Shown here: one piece after another, positions 43,894-52,318 of the stretch
How the letters are laid out: each line of letters starts with the position of its first letter
Position numbering within the stretch: the first letter of the stretch is position 1
From: Desulfovirgula sp.
Lineage (GTDB): Bacteria; Bacillota; Desulfotomaculia; Desulfotomaculales; Desulfocucumaceae
Assembly: GCA_020725625.1 (NCBI GenBank)
Contig: DYET01000170.1
Coordinates: 1-61,171 of the forward strand
Length of the DNA: 61,171 nt
Direction: 5' to 3'
Position numbers and translations under genes: made by a program
Notes under the pieces: model-generated
What the model was told of the DNA's origin: nothing
Seen by the model: only the letters and a program-made list of their open reading frames with translations
Databases searched by the model: none

Positions 43894-44013
43894 ATAAATG
43901 ATAAAAACAAGGAAAAGGATAAAAAAAGAAAGAAGGAAAAATAAGAGCAATATGGAAAATAAGCAAGGTGCGTTCGTTCTTTCCCGTACCCGGCTGTTTT
44001 TTGGGGGGTAAGC

Positions 44014-44883
44014 ATGAACTTTCTGAAGGTTCACGGCCTGGGAAACGATTTTGTCCTGGTGGACGCCAGGGAAGAAAAAGACCTCCCCGCAGACCCCGAA
44101 GAACTCAGGCGCCTGGCGGTGAGGATCTGCCACAGGAATTTCGGCATCGGCGCCGACGGGCTTGTCCTGATCAGGCAGGCCGGGGATGCCCACATATACA
44201 TGCAGGTGTTTAATTCCGACGGCAGCGAGGCCGAGATGTGCGGGAACGCCATCCGCTGCGCGGCCAGATACATGTACGAGAGGGGCCAGGTTCAGGGAAA
44301 CAGCTTGCGCATCAAGACCCTGGCCGGTATAATGGTTCCGGAAATAATTACCCGGGACGGCCGGGTGGCCGCGGTCAGGGTGGACATGGGGGAGCCGGTG
44401 CTGGAAAGGCCGGAAATCCCCATGCTGGGGGGTCCCGGCCGGGCGGTGGACGATCCCCTCCAATGGGAGGGCGTCACCTTTGCGGTTACCGCCGTTTCGA
44501 TGGGCAACCCTCACTGCGTTGTATTTGTTCCGGATGTCGAAAAAGTGCCCCTGACCCTCTGGGGGCCCGGGATAGAAACCCACCCCGCCTTCCCCCTGAG
44601 AACGAACGTGGAGTTTGTCCAGGTGCTGGGCAGGGAGGAAGTGGCCATGCGGATATGGGAGAGGGGCGCCGGCCCCACCATGGCCTGCGGCACCGGGGCC
44701 TGCGCGGCGGCCGTGGCCTCCGTTCTCAAAGGGTACACCGGGAGGAGGGTGAGGGTGAAACTGCCCGCCGGCCACCTCCTGGTTGAATGGAGGGAAGACA
44801 ACAACAGGGTATACATGACCGGTCCGGCCGAATTCGTGTTTAAGGGGGAATATCCGGTGTCCTCCGCAACCCCCGGGGTATAA
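44014..44883 (+). CDS. dapF: Diaminopimelate epimerase
   Basis: DapF converts LL- to meso-diaminopimelate for lysine and peptidoglycan. The 289-residue protein has [15 protein letters not shown] at the start and both catalytic Cys motifs ([16 protein letters not shown] and [11 protein letters not shown]). GGGGGG lies before ATG 44014. It is followed after 25 bases by an aspartate aminotransferase, a sensible partner for the aspartate/DAP pathway. Confidence 0.96.
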   Translation: MNFLKVHGLGNDFVLVDAREEKDLPADPEELRRLAVRICHRNFGIGADGLVLIRQAGDAHIYMQVFNSDGSEAEMCGNAIRCAARYMYERGQVQGNSLRIKTLAGIMVPEIITRDGRVAAVRVDMGEPVLERPEIPMLGGPGRAVDDPLQWEGVTFAVTAVSMGNPHCVVFVPDVEKVPLTLWGPGIETHPAFPLRTNVEFVQVLGREEVAMRIWERGAGPTMACGTGACAAAVASVLKGYTGRRVRVKLPAGHLLVEWREDNNRVYMTGPAEFVFKGEYPVSSATPGV

Positions 44884-44908
44884 ATACAAATCTAGGGAGG
44901 AGATAGCG

Positions 44909-46105
44909 GTGATCAAGCTGGCGGATAGGGCGATCAACATCAGCCCCTCGCCGACCCTGTCTATAGATGCCAAGGCCAAGAAAATGGTGGCCGACGGATT
45001 GGATGTGGTCAACTTCGGGGTGGGCGAGCCCGACTTCGACACCCCCGAACATATCAAGCAGGCCGCAGTGGAAGCCATCCGGGCGGGCATGACCAAGTAC
45101 ACCCCGGTTGCCGGGACGGACAGGCTAAGGGCAGCTATCGTGAAAAAACTCAGGGAGGATAACGGACTGGAATACGATCCCTCCCAGATTGTGGTTTCAG
45201 CCGGGGCCAAGCATTCCCTTTACAATGCCGTCCAGGTCCTGTGCCGGGAAGGTGACGAAGTTGTCCTGCCGGCTCCCTACTGGGTGAGTTACCTGGAGCA
45301 GATCAAGCTGGCCGGCGGCATTCCGGTGATTATCCAGACCCGGGCCTCCAATGGGTTCAAGCTGACCCCGGAGGAACTGGAGTCCGTAATCACCAGGAGG
45401 ACCCGCCTGATCATCCTCAACAGCCCCAGCAATCCCACCGGGTCGGTTTATAACCGGAGCGAACTGGAGAATCTCGGAAAAGTGCTGGCCCGGCAGGGCG
45501 TGGTAATCATATCGGACGAAATTTACGAAAAGCTCGTATATGACGGCGAGGAGCACGTCAGCATAGCTTCGTTGGGGCCGGAACTGAAGGATCTGACGGT
45601 GGTCATCAACGGTGTGTCCAAGTCCTACGCCATGACCGGATGGCGCATCGGGTACGCGGCGGCACCCCCGGCGGTGGCCAGGGCGATGGCCGACCTGCAG
45701 AGCCATTCCACCTCCAATCCCACCTCCATCGCCCAGGCCGCCAGCGTGGCTGCTCTGGAAGGGCCCCAGGAACCCCTGGCACAAATGGTCGGGGAGTTCA
45801 AGCGGCGAAGGGACTACATGCTGGAGAGGGTTAATGCCGTTCCGGGGCTATCCTGCGGCAGGCCGGGCGGCGCCTTTTACCTCTTTCCGGACATGAGTGC
45901 GTACATCGGCAGACAGTACAAGGGCAGGAGGATTGAGGGGGCCCGGGACCTGGCCGAAATCCTGCTGGAGGACGCCCGGGTGGCCCTGGTGCCGGGGGTT
46001 GCCTTCGGCGACGACCGGTGCTTCAGGCTTTCCTACGCCACCTCCATGGAAAGGATAAACGAGGGAATGGACCGCATCGACCGGCTGCTTTCAGAAATAA
46101 AATGA
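44909..46105 (+). CDS. Aspartate/aromatic aminotransferase, class I (AspB-like)
   Basis: A 398-residue PLP enzyme. The PLP lysine is in NGVSKSYAMTGWRIGY; the Asn/Pro loop NSPSNPTGSVY, the Asp/Tyr block ISDEIYEKLVYD and the carboxylate-binding Arg in FRLSYATS are present. The start resembles Bacillus-type AspB (ISPSPTLSIDAKAK). It could serve as the aspartate or LL-DAP-related aminotransferase beside dapF. GTG 44909 follows GGGAGGAG. About 155 bases with no recognised signal lie before yicC. Confidence 0.92.
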   Translation: MIKLADRAINISPSPTLSIDAKAKKMVADGLDVVNFGVGEPDFDTPEHIKQAAVEAIRAGMTKYTPVAGTDRLRAAIVKKLREDNGLEYDPSQIVVSAGAKHSLYNAVQVLCREGDEVVLPAPYWVSYLEQIKLAGGIPVIIQTRASNGFKLTPEELESVITRRTRLIILNSPSNPTGSVYNRSELENLGKVLARQGVVIISDEIYEKLVYDGEEHVSIASLGPELKDLTVVINGVSKSYAMTGWRIGYAAAPPAVARAMADLQSHSTSNPTSIAQAASVAALEGPQEPLAQMVGEFKRRRDYMLERVNAVPGLSCGRPGGAFYLFPDMSAYIGRQYKGRRIEGARDLAEILLEDARVALVPGVAFGDDRCFRLSYATSMERINEGMDRIDRLLSEIK

Positions 46106-46262
46106 ACATACCCGGATAATGTCCGTCAGCCCGACCGTTGGTTTGCCATGTCCTCTTGCGCGTACAAGACCGGTGATCCGTCCGGCGAAGACGGTACAGG
46201 GAACTGCGGACGGTCACTGTTTCCGCGGACGGAGGACGCAGGCAAAGTCAGGTGGTGGTAAA

Positions 46263-47141
46263 TTGCCCAGAAGCATGACCGGGTTTGGCCGGGGAGAGGC
46301 CGAAGGTCATGGTAAAAAATTTACCGTGGAGCTGAAATCGGTTAACCACCGTTTTGCCGAGGTGGTCTTAAGGCTGCCCAAGCAGTTCTTTTCACTGGAG
46401 GAAAGGGCCAGGCGGGCAATCCTGGAAAGGATTGCCCGGGGAAGGGTGGACGGGTTCGTCTCGGTGGATCAGACCGAAGAAAAAGTTCCTGCCCTCAAAG
46501 TTGACAAAGCACTGGCCTCATCGTATTATAAGGCAGTGGGAGAACTGCTGGCCGATCTCAATATGCCCGACGCCGTCAGGGCCGATCACATCCTGGCGCT
46601 GCCCGGGGTGATTACCGTCGAAAACCCCGCCGAGGACGCCGATCAGTGGTGGCCGGTCCTGGAGGAGGCCGTCCGGGCCGCCCTGGACGGCCTTGTGGCC
46701 ATGCGGGAGGCTGAGGGGAGCAGGCTCAAGGACGACCTTCTGGTCAGGCTGGACAAGATCCGGAAAATGACTTCCGAAATCGAGGCCAGGGCTCCCGTGG
46801 TTGTGGAGGAGTACCGCTCAAGGCTGGTGCAGAGGCTTTCCGAGTGGCTGGACGACTCTACCCTGGACATGAACAGGGTCATGGCCGAGGTGGTCGTTTT
46901 CGCCGAGAAGTCCGGCATCACCGAGGAAATCGTCAGGCTATACAGCCACATCAGCCAGGTCTCCCGGAGTTTAGGCGGGGATGATCCGGTGGGGCGAAAG
47001 CTGGATTTCATCATTCAGGAAATGTACCGGGAAATCAACACCATAGCCTCAAAATCCGGCGACGTTCAGATCAGCGGCCTGGTGGTGGAGGTAAAAAGCG
47101 AACTGGAGAAAATAAGGGAACAGGTTCAGAACCTGGAGTAA
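46263..47141 (+). CDS. yicC: YicC-family endoribonuclease
   Basis: A 292-residue protein with the YicC N-terminal signature RSMTGFGRGEAEG, VELKSVNHRFAEVVLRLP, and the C-terminal DUF1732 part DPVGRKLDFIIQEMYREINTI (given here in part as GRKLDFIIQEM). YicC proteins act in RNA decay. TTG 46263 is chosen because AGGTGGT at 46250-46256 is well spaced; a longer upstream reading frame lacks family similarity. It starts the conserved Firmicute series yicC-remA-gmk-rpoZ-coaBC. Confidence 0.93.
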   Translation: MPRSMTGFGRGEAEGHGKKFTVELKSVNHRFAEVVLRLPKQFFSLEERARRAILERIARGRVDGFVSVDQTEEKVPALKVDKALASSYYKAVGELLADLNMPDAVRADHILALPGVITVENPAEDADQWWPVLEEAVRAALDGLVAMREAEGSRLKDDLLVRLDKIRKMTSEIEARAPVVVEEYRSRLVQRLSEWLDDSTLDMNRVMAEVVVFAEKSGITEEIVRLYSHISQVSRSLGGDDPVGRKLDFIIQEMYREINTIASKSGDVQISGLVVEVKSELEKIREQVQNLE

Positions 47142-47183
47142 AATAAAGCTCGCCCGGGCAATAATTTTTAAGGAGGCGCAAGC

Positions 47184-47459
47184 ATGGACATCAAGTTGAT
47201 AAATATAGGCTTCGGCAATATAGTCTCGGCCAACCGGATTATTGCCATCGTCAGCCCGGAGTCCGCGCCAATCAAGAGGATTATTACCGAGGCCAGGGAC
47301 CGGGGAATGCTGGTGGATGCCACTTACGGGCGGAGGACAAGGGCGGTCATCATCACGGACAGCGACCACGTTATCCTGTCCGCGGTACAGCCGGAAACGG
47401 TGGCACACCGCCTGGTGGGCAAGGAGGTTTCCTCCCCCGCCGAGGACCCGAATGACTGA
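47184..47459 (+). CDS. remA: RemA-family DNA-binding regulator (DUF370)
   Basis: A 91-residue protein matching RemA, an oligomeric DNA-binding activator of matrix genes in Bacillus. It starts [19 protein letters not shown] and has [13 protein letters not shown] and [22 protein letters not shown] precedes ATG 47184. The end overlaps the guanylate kinase start. Position between yicC and gmk is the typical Firmicute arrangement. Confidence 0.95.
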   Translation: MDIKLINIGFGNIVSANRIIAIVSPESAPIKRIITEARDRGMLVDATYGRRTRAVIITDSDHVILSAVQPETVAHRLVGKEVSSPAEDPND

Positions 47460-48081
47460 ACGCCGGCTTCAAAGCCCGGGACAGGGAATGCTGATCCTGA
47501 TTTCGGGCCCATCCGGATCCGGGAAGGGCACGGTTTGTGCACGGCTGATGGAAAACTTCCCGGACCTTGACTTAAAATTGTCTGTCTCGGCCACCACCAG
47601 GCCTCCCAGGCCGGGCGAGGTGCACGGCCGGGATTACTTCTTCATGTCCAGGGAGGAGTTTGAAAAACTGGTGGCCGAGGGGGGCTTCCTGGAGTGGGCG
47701 CCGATTTACGGGTACTTTTACGGGACGCCGGCGGGCCCGGTAAGGGACGCTCTGGCCCGGGGGGAAAGCGTGGTCCTGGAAATCGACGTGCAGGGAGGAC
47801 TTCAGATTAAAGAGCAGTTTCCCGACGCCGTGTTGATTTTTCTAATCCCTCCGTCCAGGAAGGTGCTTCGGGACAGACTGATCAGCAGGGGCACGGACAG
47901 CAGGGCCGAGATTGAAAAAAGGATGATTTGGGTTGATACCGAGCTAAGCTTCATGTTCAGGTACGATTACATATTAGTTAACGACCGGCTTGGGGACACC
48001 GTGTTCAAAGTCAGGTGCATCCTGGAGGCCGAGCGCAGCCGCGCCAGGCGCTTCACCCTTCCCGGGGGCTGGCGGACATGA
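47452..48081 (+). CDS. gmk: Guanylate kinase
   Basis: Gmk phosphorylates GMP to GDP. The 209-residue protein has the P-loop [13 protein letters not shown], the GMP-binding [21 protein letters not shown] region and [13 protein letters not shown] 47452 overlaps the remA stop and follows GAGG; ATG 47488 would give a shorter protein starting at the P-loop strand. Part of the yicC-coaBC operon. Confidence 0.95.
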   Translation: MTERRLQSPGQGMLILISGPSGSGKGTVCARLMENFPDLDLKLSVSATTRPPRPGEVHGRDYFFMSREEFEKLVAEGGFLEWAPIYGYFYGTPAGPVRDALARGESVVLEIDVQGGLQIKEQFPDAVLIFLIPPSRKVLRDRLISRGTDSRAEIEKRMIWVDTELSFMFRYDYILVNDRLGDTVFKVRCILEAERSRARRFTLPGGWRT

Positions 48082-48133
48082 GGCCGGAAGAGGGAAACGG
48101 GACGTGGGAATTGGTCCCTATTGGAGGATGGTC

Positions 48134-48343
48134 ATGGATCCGAACATAACCCTTGACGAGCTGATGAAGAAGGTGGACAGCCGATACACTCTGGTCGTTG
48201 TAGCGGCCAAGAGGGCAAGGAAACTGACTGAAAAAAGGGATAACAACAACGGGTATACCGTGCGCAAACCGGTGACCGAGGCCCTGAAGGAAATTGCCCA
48301 GGGCAGGATTGTTTACCGCCGGACAAAACAGGGTATTAAGTGA
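48134..48343 (+). CDS. rpoZ: RNA polymerase omega subunit
   Basis: A 69-residue omega subunit (MDPNITLDELMKKVDSRYTL, then AAKRARKLTEKR, YTVRKPVTEALKEIAQGRI). It helps assemble RNA polymerase. ATG 48134 is preferred to ATG 48128 because GGAGG at 48123-48127 is then well spaced. It lies between gmk and coaBC as in most Firmicutes. Confidence 0.95.
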   Translation: MDPNITLDELMKKVDSRYTLVVVAAKRARKLTEKRDNNNGYTVRKPVTEALKEIAQGRIVYRRTKQGIK

Positions 48344-48353
48344 GAGGAGTATT

Positions 48354-49553
48354 ATGATTGATGGCAAGTTTATAACCCTGGGCGTCACCGGGGGCATCGC
48401 CGCATACAAGGCCGCTGACCTGGCCAGCAAGCTGGCCGGCCGGGGGGCGACCGTACATGTTGTTATGACCAGGTCGGCCGGGGAATTTGTCAGGCCGCTC
48501 ACTTTCGAGGCGCTGACGGGAAATCCCGTTCATACAGACCTTTTTGCATCTTCCTACCAGTTCCGGATGCCCCACATAGACCTGGCGACCCGGGCCGATA
48601 TTCTGGTGGTGGCCCCTGCCACCGCCAATTTTCTGGGCAAGCTGGCCCATGGCATAGCGGATGACCTGCTGACCACCGCGGTCCTGGCGGCCACCTGCCC
48701 GGTGCTGATCTGCCCGGCAATGAACGTGAACATGTACGCCAACCGGGCCGTCCGGGAAAATGTGGAGAGGCTTAAGGGTTACGGCTACAACTTCGTTGAG
48801 CCCGGGGAGGGCCGGGTGGCCTGCGGCCATTACGGCAAGGGCAGGCTGGCCGAAACCGGGGACATTATCAGTGCCGTGGAAGACCTGCTGGGGGCGCGGA
48901 GGGATATGAAGGGACTGACGGTGATCGTGACCGCCGGTGGGACCAGGGAACCGATAGACCCGGTAAGGTACATATCGAACCGCAGTTCCGGCAAGATGGG
49001 CTACGCGCTGGCCAGGGCCGCCTCCTCCAGGGGGGCCAGGGTAATCCTGATCTCGGCCCCCACATCCTTGGAAATTCCGCCGGGAGTTGAGATCGTGCCG
49101 GTGGAATCGGCGGTGGAGATGCACGGAGAGGTAATGCGCCGCTACCCCGAAGCCCAGGTGGTGATCAAGGCGGCGGCGGTAGCCGATTACAGGTGCGAGC
49201 GGGTGGCCGGCCGGAAAATCAAGAAGGAGGGGGAAGGCCTGACCCTGGAACTGGTCAGGAACCCGGACATACTGGCCGATCTGGGCCGGCAAAAGAGGGA
49301 AGGGGTGACCCTGGTGGGATTTGCCGCCGAGACCCACGAGCTGGAAGAAAACGCCAGGCAGAAGCTGGCCAGGAAAAACATCGACCTGCTGGTGGCCAAC
49401 GACGTAACCATGCCGGGGGCCGGTTTCGGGGCCGACACCAACATCGTCAAACTGTTCTACGCCGGGGGGCGGACCGAATCCCTGCCGGTGATGGAAAAGC
49501 TGGCCGTAGCCCACAGGATCTTGGATGCGGTCATGGAAATCCGGCAAGATTGA
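48354..49553 (+). CDS. coaBC: Phosphopantothenoylcysteine decarboxylase / phosphopantothenate-cysteine ligase
   Basis: A 399-residue bifunctional coenzyme A synthesis enzyme. The N-terminal FMN decarboxylase has VTGGIAAYKAADLA, the catalytic His in RMPHIDLATRADI, APATANFLGKLAHGIADD and CPAMNVNMY. The C-terminal CTP ligase has VTAGGTREPIDPVRYI, SSGKMGYALA, KAAAVADYR and the Lys-rich loop before LELVRNPDIL. AGAGGAG precedes ATG 48354. It ends the yicC operon before a strong terminator. Confidence 0.96.
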   Translation: MIDGKFITLGVTGGIAAYKAADLASKLAGRGATVHVVMTRSAGEFVRPLTFEALTGNPVHTDLFASSYQFRMPHIDLATRADILVVAPATANFLGKLAHGIADDLLTTAVLAATCPVLICPAMNVNMYANRAVRENVERLKGYGYNFVEPGEGRVACGHYGKGRLAETGDIISAVEDLLGARRDMKGLTVIVTAGGTREPIDPVRYISNRSSGKMGYALARAASSRGARVILISAPTSLEIPPGVEIVPVESAVEMHGEVMRRYPEAQVVIKAAAVADYRCERVAGRKIKKEGEGLTLELVRNPDILADLGRQKREGVTLVGFAAETHELEENARQKLARKNIDLLVANDVTMPGAGFGADTNIVKLFYAGGRTESLPVMEKLAVAHRILDAVMEIRQD

Positions 49554-49625
49554 TTTGCCCTTCAACCGTCCCGGATCGCAGGGTATCTTCCCTACCCCGG
49601 TTTTAAAAATCGGAGCCGATTTGTA

Positions 49626-49658
49626 GCAACCCCGTTTCTGACGGGGTTGCAATTTTTT
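49626..49658 (+). terminator. Intrinsic terminator after coaBC
   Basis: GCAACCCCGT (49626-49635) and ACGGGGTTGC (49641-49650) form a perfect 10-bp stem with a TTCTG loop, followed by AATTTTTT. Confidence 0.93.
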
Positions 49659-49714
49659 AGCTTTTTTAATAGCTTTTTTTTAAATTTTATGGGAGGTCAA
49701 CCGGCTATTGCCAT

Positions 49715-49742
49715 ATTCAAACAATCAAATGAATGTTATAAT
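49715..49742 (+). promoter_or_regulatory. ArsR/CadC-like operator dyad with -10 box
   Basis: ATTCA-N10-TGAAT (49715-49734) resembles operators of metal-sensing ArsR/CadC repressors, and TATAAT follows at 49737-49742. The genes after it are decayed heavy-metal ATPase pieces, so this may be the leftover control region of a lost cad-type locus. The -35 region is poor. Confidence 0.35.
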
Positions 49743-49839
49743 GTATCAGATGCAACAACCGGAAAAAATAAATACCTGTAGGAAGTGTAAATGGATATGT
49801 CATACGTTGGCAACCCAAAGGGCGTCATGGAGGAGACCC

Positions 49840-50061
49840 GAAAACACGGGTTTGCCGCCTTCCGCCATTACCGGCGAGTCCCTGCCGGTAGAAAAGGGCG
49901 GCGGGAGACGAGGTTTTCGCCGGGACGCTGAACCAGCCCAGAACATCGCTTTTTCGCTGGTAGTAAAACTGGCCGCGGTGTTACTGGTCTTTCCGGGCTG
50001 GCTCACCCTGTGGCTGGCCATCCTGGCGGACATGGGGGCGTCGGTTCTGGTTACCCTATAA
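49840..50061 (+). pseudogene. Remnant of a heavy-metal P1B-type ATPase
   Basis: The translated frame contains [13 protein letters not shown], the A-domain motif of Cd/Zn/Cu P1B ATPases. It is followed within about 30 codons by [16 protein letters not shown] and [17 protein letters not shown], which are the last membrane helix motifs of the same family. Between them [11 protein letters not shown], the normal next block, can be read only in another frame. Some 400 residues, including the DKTGT phosphorylation site, are missing. It is therefore a pump gene with a large internal deletion and a frameshift. Confidence 0.75.
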
Positions 50062-50201
50062 AAGAAACTGATGCCCCTCCTGTTCCTCATAAAATATGTG
50101 GCCGCATAGTATCCGCACAAAAAGCAATAATATTGACAAAAAACAGGGCTTTCACATTCTATGGCTTCTGTATTCCACGGAAAGCTAAGCGGGGGAAAGA
50201 T

Positions 50202-50558
50202 ATGATTTTACGCTCCGGAGAGGATTTCGCCAGGGAAGTAAGGGACAGGTGGGTGGGCAGGGAGGTTACGGTTTCAAAAACCACCCCGGCGCCCAGTTTC
50301 AGAATAAAAATAGAGGGCGCGCACATGGCAGGGTGGGAGGACATGCCCGGACAGATTAAGAAAAAGCACGGCCAGGACACCAGGTTCCTGGTGGTGGCCG
50401 GGTCCATTAATCCCGGGGACCGGGAAGAAAAGCAAGGTTCCCTGGAACAGTCCCTGGTCATTCCGGTTGACCCGGAAGCGGCCTATGATATAAGGAGCCA
50501 CCGGTTGGTGGTCCTCACCGACTGGGAAGTGGTGCAGTTCAGCCTGGACAGTCACTAA
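50202..50558 (+). CDS. Hypothetical protein, 118 residues
   Basis: A soluble mixed alpha/beta protein starting MILRSGEDFAREVRDRWVGR. It has a central AGWEDMPGQIKKKHGQDTRFL and a C-terminal part PEAAYDIRSHRLVVLTDWEV. I do not recognise a family. GGGGGAAAGAT before ATG 50202 is a reasonable ribosome site. The 3' end overlaps the convergent DUF2007 gene by 20 bases. Confidence 0.55.
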   Translation: MILRSGEDFAREVRDRWVGREVTVSKTTPAPSFRIKIEGAHMAGWEDMPGQIKKKHGQDTRFLVVAGSINPGDREEKQGSLEQSLVIPVDPEAAYDIRSHRLVVLTDWEVVQFSLDSH

Positions 50559-50757
50559 AAACATGTAATATTCTGACCGCTCTTTCCAGGTCGGATTGCC
50601 GCACCGCCAGCCTAACCCCTCCCACCGTCAGGGGTGTGTAGGCCGCCGACAGCTCGTCAAATATGTAGGCCTCGATGCCGTGGCTGTTCAGAAACCCCTT
50701 GATGATGTGGGCTTCGCCGGGGTTGGAGTATGTGCCCACGGTAACCAGCTTTTCCAT
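50539..50757 (-). CDS. DUF2007-family small protein
   Basis: A 72-residue protein with the DUF2007 pattern: LVTVGTYSNPGEAHIIKGFL, then GIEAYIFDE and VRLAVRQSDLERAVRIL. Members are short ferredoxin-fold-like proteins proposed to act in signalling or regulation, with no proven function. The start is ATG 50757. The 290 bases upstream of it (50758-51049) contain no gene or clear signal. Confidence 0.7.
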   Translation of the reverse strand: MEKLVTVGTYSNPGEAHIIKGFLNSHGIEAYIFDELSAAYTPLTVGGVRLAVRQSDLERAVRILHVFSDCPG

Positions 50758-51049
50758 AATTATTTACCCCGTTTTCAGTACGCAGGAGGCGGTCATTATA
50801 CCCTAGGGAAAGCAGTGTCACGTCGTGTTCGTCAACTTTTCTTCTATAATTTGGCCACGTCTGACCTAACCTAGTCAAGCTTGCGGTTTAAATCGTCTGC
50901 GTCAAGATTTAGCAGGTAAAACTCCCGGTATTTTTTCTATCGTTCACGAATACTTTAATAAAGAAGGAGTCTTGGTCTGCCATGCAGAATTACTTTTTTA
51001 AGCAAATAAAATCTTAGGTAAATAGAATTTTCTCCGGGCCCGGGTGGCC

Positions 51050-51137
51050 TGCCGGCATGCAGTCATGGCCGCCGGGCCGATAGGGTATGCCGGGAAACCG
51101 GTGTGCCTCCCATTGCGGAAAGGAGAGGTTACGCCGG
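51050..51137 (+). promoter_or_regulatory. Moco/tungsten-cofactor-type riboswitch, copy 1
   Basis: This 88-base element and the copy at 51239 share an almost identical core: TCATGGC, GGGTATG, CGGGAAACCGG, TGCCTCCC, TTGCGGAAAGGAGAG. CCGGC (51052-51056) and GCCGG (51133-51137) would close it, with CTCC/GGAG and GG-GAAA-CC internal stems. GAAA-capped GCCTCCC...AAAGGAG is the hallmark of the Moco RNA motif, and the gene downstream is a tungstate-binding protein. Identity is from memory of the consensus and should be tested with a covariance model. A terminator follows 9 bases later. Confidence 0.72.
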
Positions 51138-51145
51138 TGTTTTTC

Positions 51146-51189
51146 AGCCCTGCATTGCCTTTACCGCAATGGAGGGCTTTTATATTTTT
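51146..51189 (+). terminator. Intrinsic terminator between the two riboswitch copies
   Basis: AGCCCTGCATTGC (51146-51158) pairs with GCAATGGAGGGCT (51166-51178) with one mismatch, followed by TTTTATATTTTT. It is the likely expression platform of copy 1. Confidence 0.88.
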
Positions 51190-51238
51190 AAATATACCAG
51201 GTTTAAATATACCAAAGCCTCCGAGTCCGCCGGCCTAA

Positions 51239-51320
51239 AACGCATGTCATGGCGGGCGGACCGACAGGGTATGGCGGGAAACCGGCATGCCTCCCGTTGC
51301 GGAAAGGAGAGATGCGGCTA
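51239..51320 (+). promoter_or_regulatory. Moco/tungsten-cofactor-type riboswitch, copy 2
   Basis: This is the second copy of the element at 51050, with the same core blocks. It is closed by a different, compensated helix: CGCAT (51241-51245) with ATGCG (51312-51316). Changes in the closing stem that keep pairing support a selected RNA structure. No terminator follows; AGGAG at 51305-51309 inside the element could serve as a ribosome site for a six-codon reading frame just after it, so control may be translational. Confidence 0.72.
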
Positions 51321-51340
51321 TGAGTAGATCTTTTTACTGA
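51320..51340 (+). CDS. Possible six-codon leader peptide after riboswitch copy 2
   Basis: ATG AGT AGA TCT TTT TAC TGA encodes MSRSFY. The only nearby ribosome site is the GGAAAGGAG part of riboswitch copy 2, about 10 bases upstream. It may be chance, but its position would link ligand binding with ribosome loading. Confidence 0.2.
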   Translation: MSRSFY

Positions 51341-51408
51341 CCAGGTCCTTGGGTTTAAAAAGGCGTAATTCATTACCAGAACTATGTTTAAGGGGCGGAA
51401 CTGAAAGA

Positions 51409-52290
51409 ATGCTGCTGAGAAAAGCTTTTATTGCCACGGTAACCCTGCTTGTTCTGGCGGTGGCCGGGTGCCAGGCCAGGACTGAAAAGGCCCCCCCGCA
51501 GGCGGTGAAACCGGCGGTAAAGGACGTGATCCTGGCCACCACCACCAGTACCCAGGACAGCGGGCTTTTGGACGTTTTGATTCCCGACTTTGAAAAGAAA
51601 ACGGGCTACAGGGTGAAGCCCATCGCCGTGGGGAGCGGCCAGGCCCTCAAGATGGGGGAAAGGGGCGAGGCCGACGTGCTGCTCACCCATGCCATGAAGG
51701 CCGAAAAGCCGCTGGTGGACTCCGGCGTGGCCGTCAATTACAGGCTGGTCATGCACAACGACTTCGTTGTTGTGGGGCCGGAAAACGACCCGGCGGGCGT
51801 GAAGCAGGCCGGGGACGGCATTGAAGCTTTCAAAAAGATAGCCGAAAAAGGGGCCGTGTTTGTCTCCAGGGGCGACGACTCGGGCACCCACAAGCAGGAG
51901 ATGGAAATTTGGACCGCCGCCGGCATTACTCCGAAGGGACGGAAATGGTACCAGGAGACGGGCAGCGGCATGGGCCAGACGCTCAATATAACCAATGAAA
52001 AGCAGGGCTACACCCTGGCCGACCGGGCCACCTACCTGGCCCAGAAAAAAAACCTGAAGCTGGTCACTGTGGTCCAGGGGGACAAGTCACTGCTGAACAT
52101 TTACCACGTGATGCAGGTCAACCCGGAAAAATTTCCCAAGGTTAACGGGGCAGGGGCAAATGCTTTCGTCGAGTACATGGTGAGCCCGGAGGCTCAGAAA
52201 ATTATCGGCGGTTTCGGATTGGACAAATTCGGGGAGCCCCTGTTCTATCCCGATGCCGGGAAGAACGTGGAAGATCTGGGCAGGAGGTGA
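51409..52290 (+). CDS. tupA: Tungstate ABC transporter substrate-binding lipoprotein (orphan)
   Basis: A 293-residue lipoprotein: signal MLLRKAFIATVTLLVLAVAG followed by the lipidated Cys (lipobox AVAGC). The mature part starts with the TupA oxyanion motif VILATTTSTQDSGLLD and has AVGSGQALKMGERGEADVLLTH (in part) and VSRGDDSGTHKQEM. It captures tungstate for enzymes such as aldehyde ferredoxin oxidoreductases or formate dehydrogenases. ATG 51409 fits the signal peptide. The permease and ATPase genes (tupB, tupC) that normally follow are absent: the next gene is an unrelated convergent TetR. Confidence 0.9.
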   Translation: MLLRKAFIATVTLLVLAVAGCQARTEKAPPQAVKPAVKDVILATTTSTQDSGLLDVLIPDFEKKTGYRVKPIAVGSGQALKMGERGEADVLLTHAMKAEKPLVDSGVAVNYRLVMHNDFVVVGPENDPAGVKQAGDGIEAFKKIAEKGAVFVSRGDDSGTHKQEMEIWTAAGITPKGRKWYQETGSGMGQTLNITNEKQGYTLADRATYLAQKKNLKLVTVVQGDKSLLNIYHVMQVNPEKFPKVNGAGANAFVEYMVSPEAQKIIGGFGLDKFGEPLFYPDAGKNVEDLGRR

Positions 52291-52318
52291 TCGGCGGGAA
52301 CCTCCAGATTACTGGAGT

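Noticed and set aside
42502-45210. A 902-codon open frame on the minus strand opposite the P-type ATPase and dapF
   Set aside because: It overlaps two certain genes, has low-complexity Gly/His/Pro-rich translation and no recognisable motif. Long antisense frames are expected in GC-rich codon-biased DNA.
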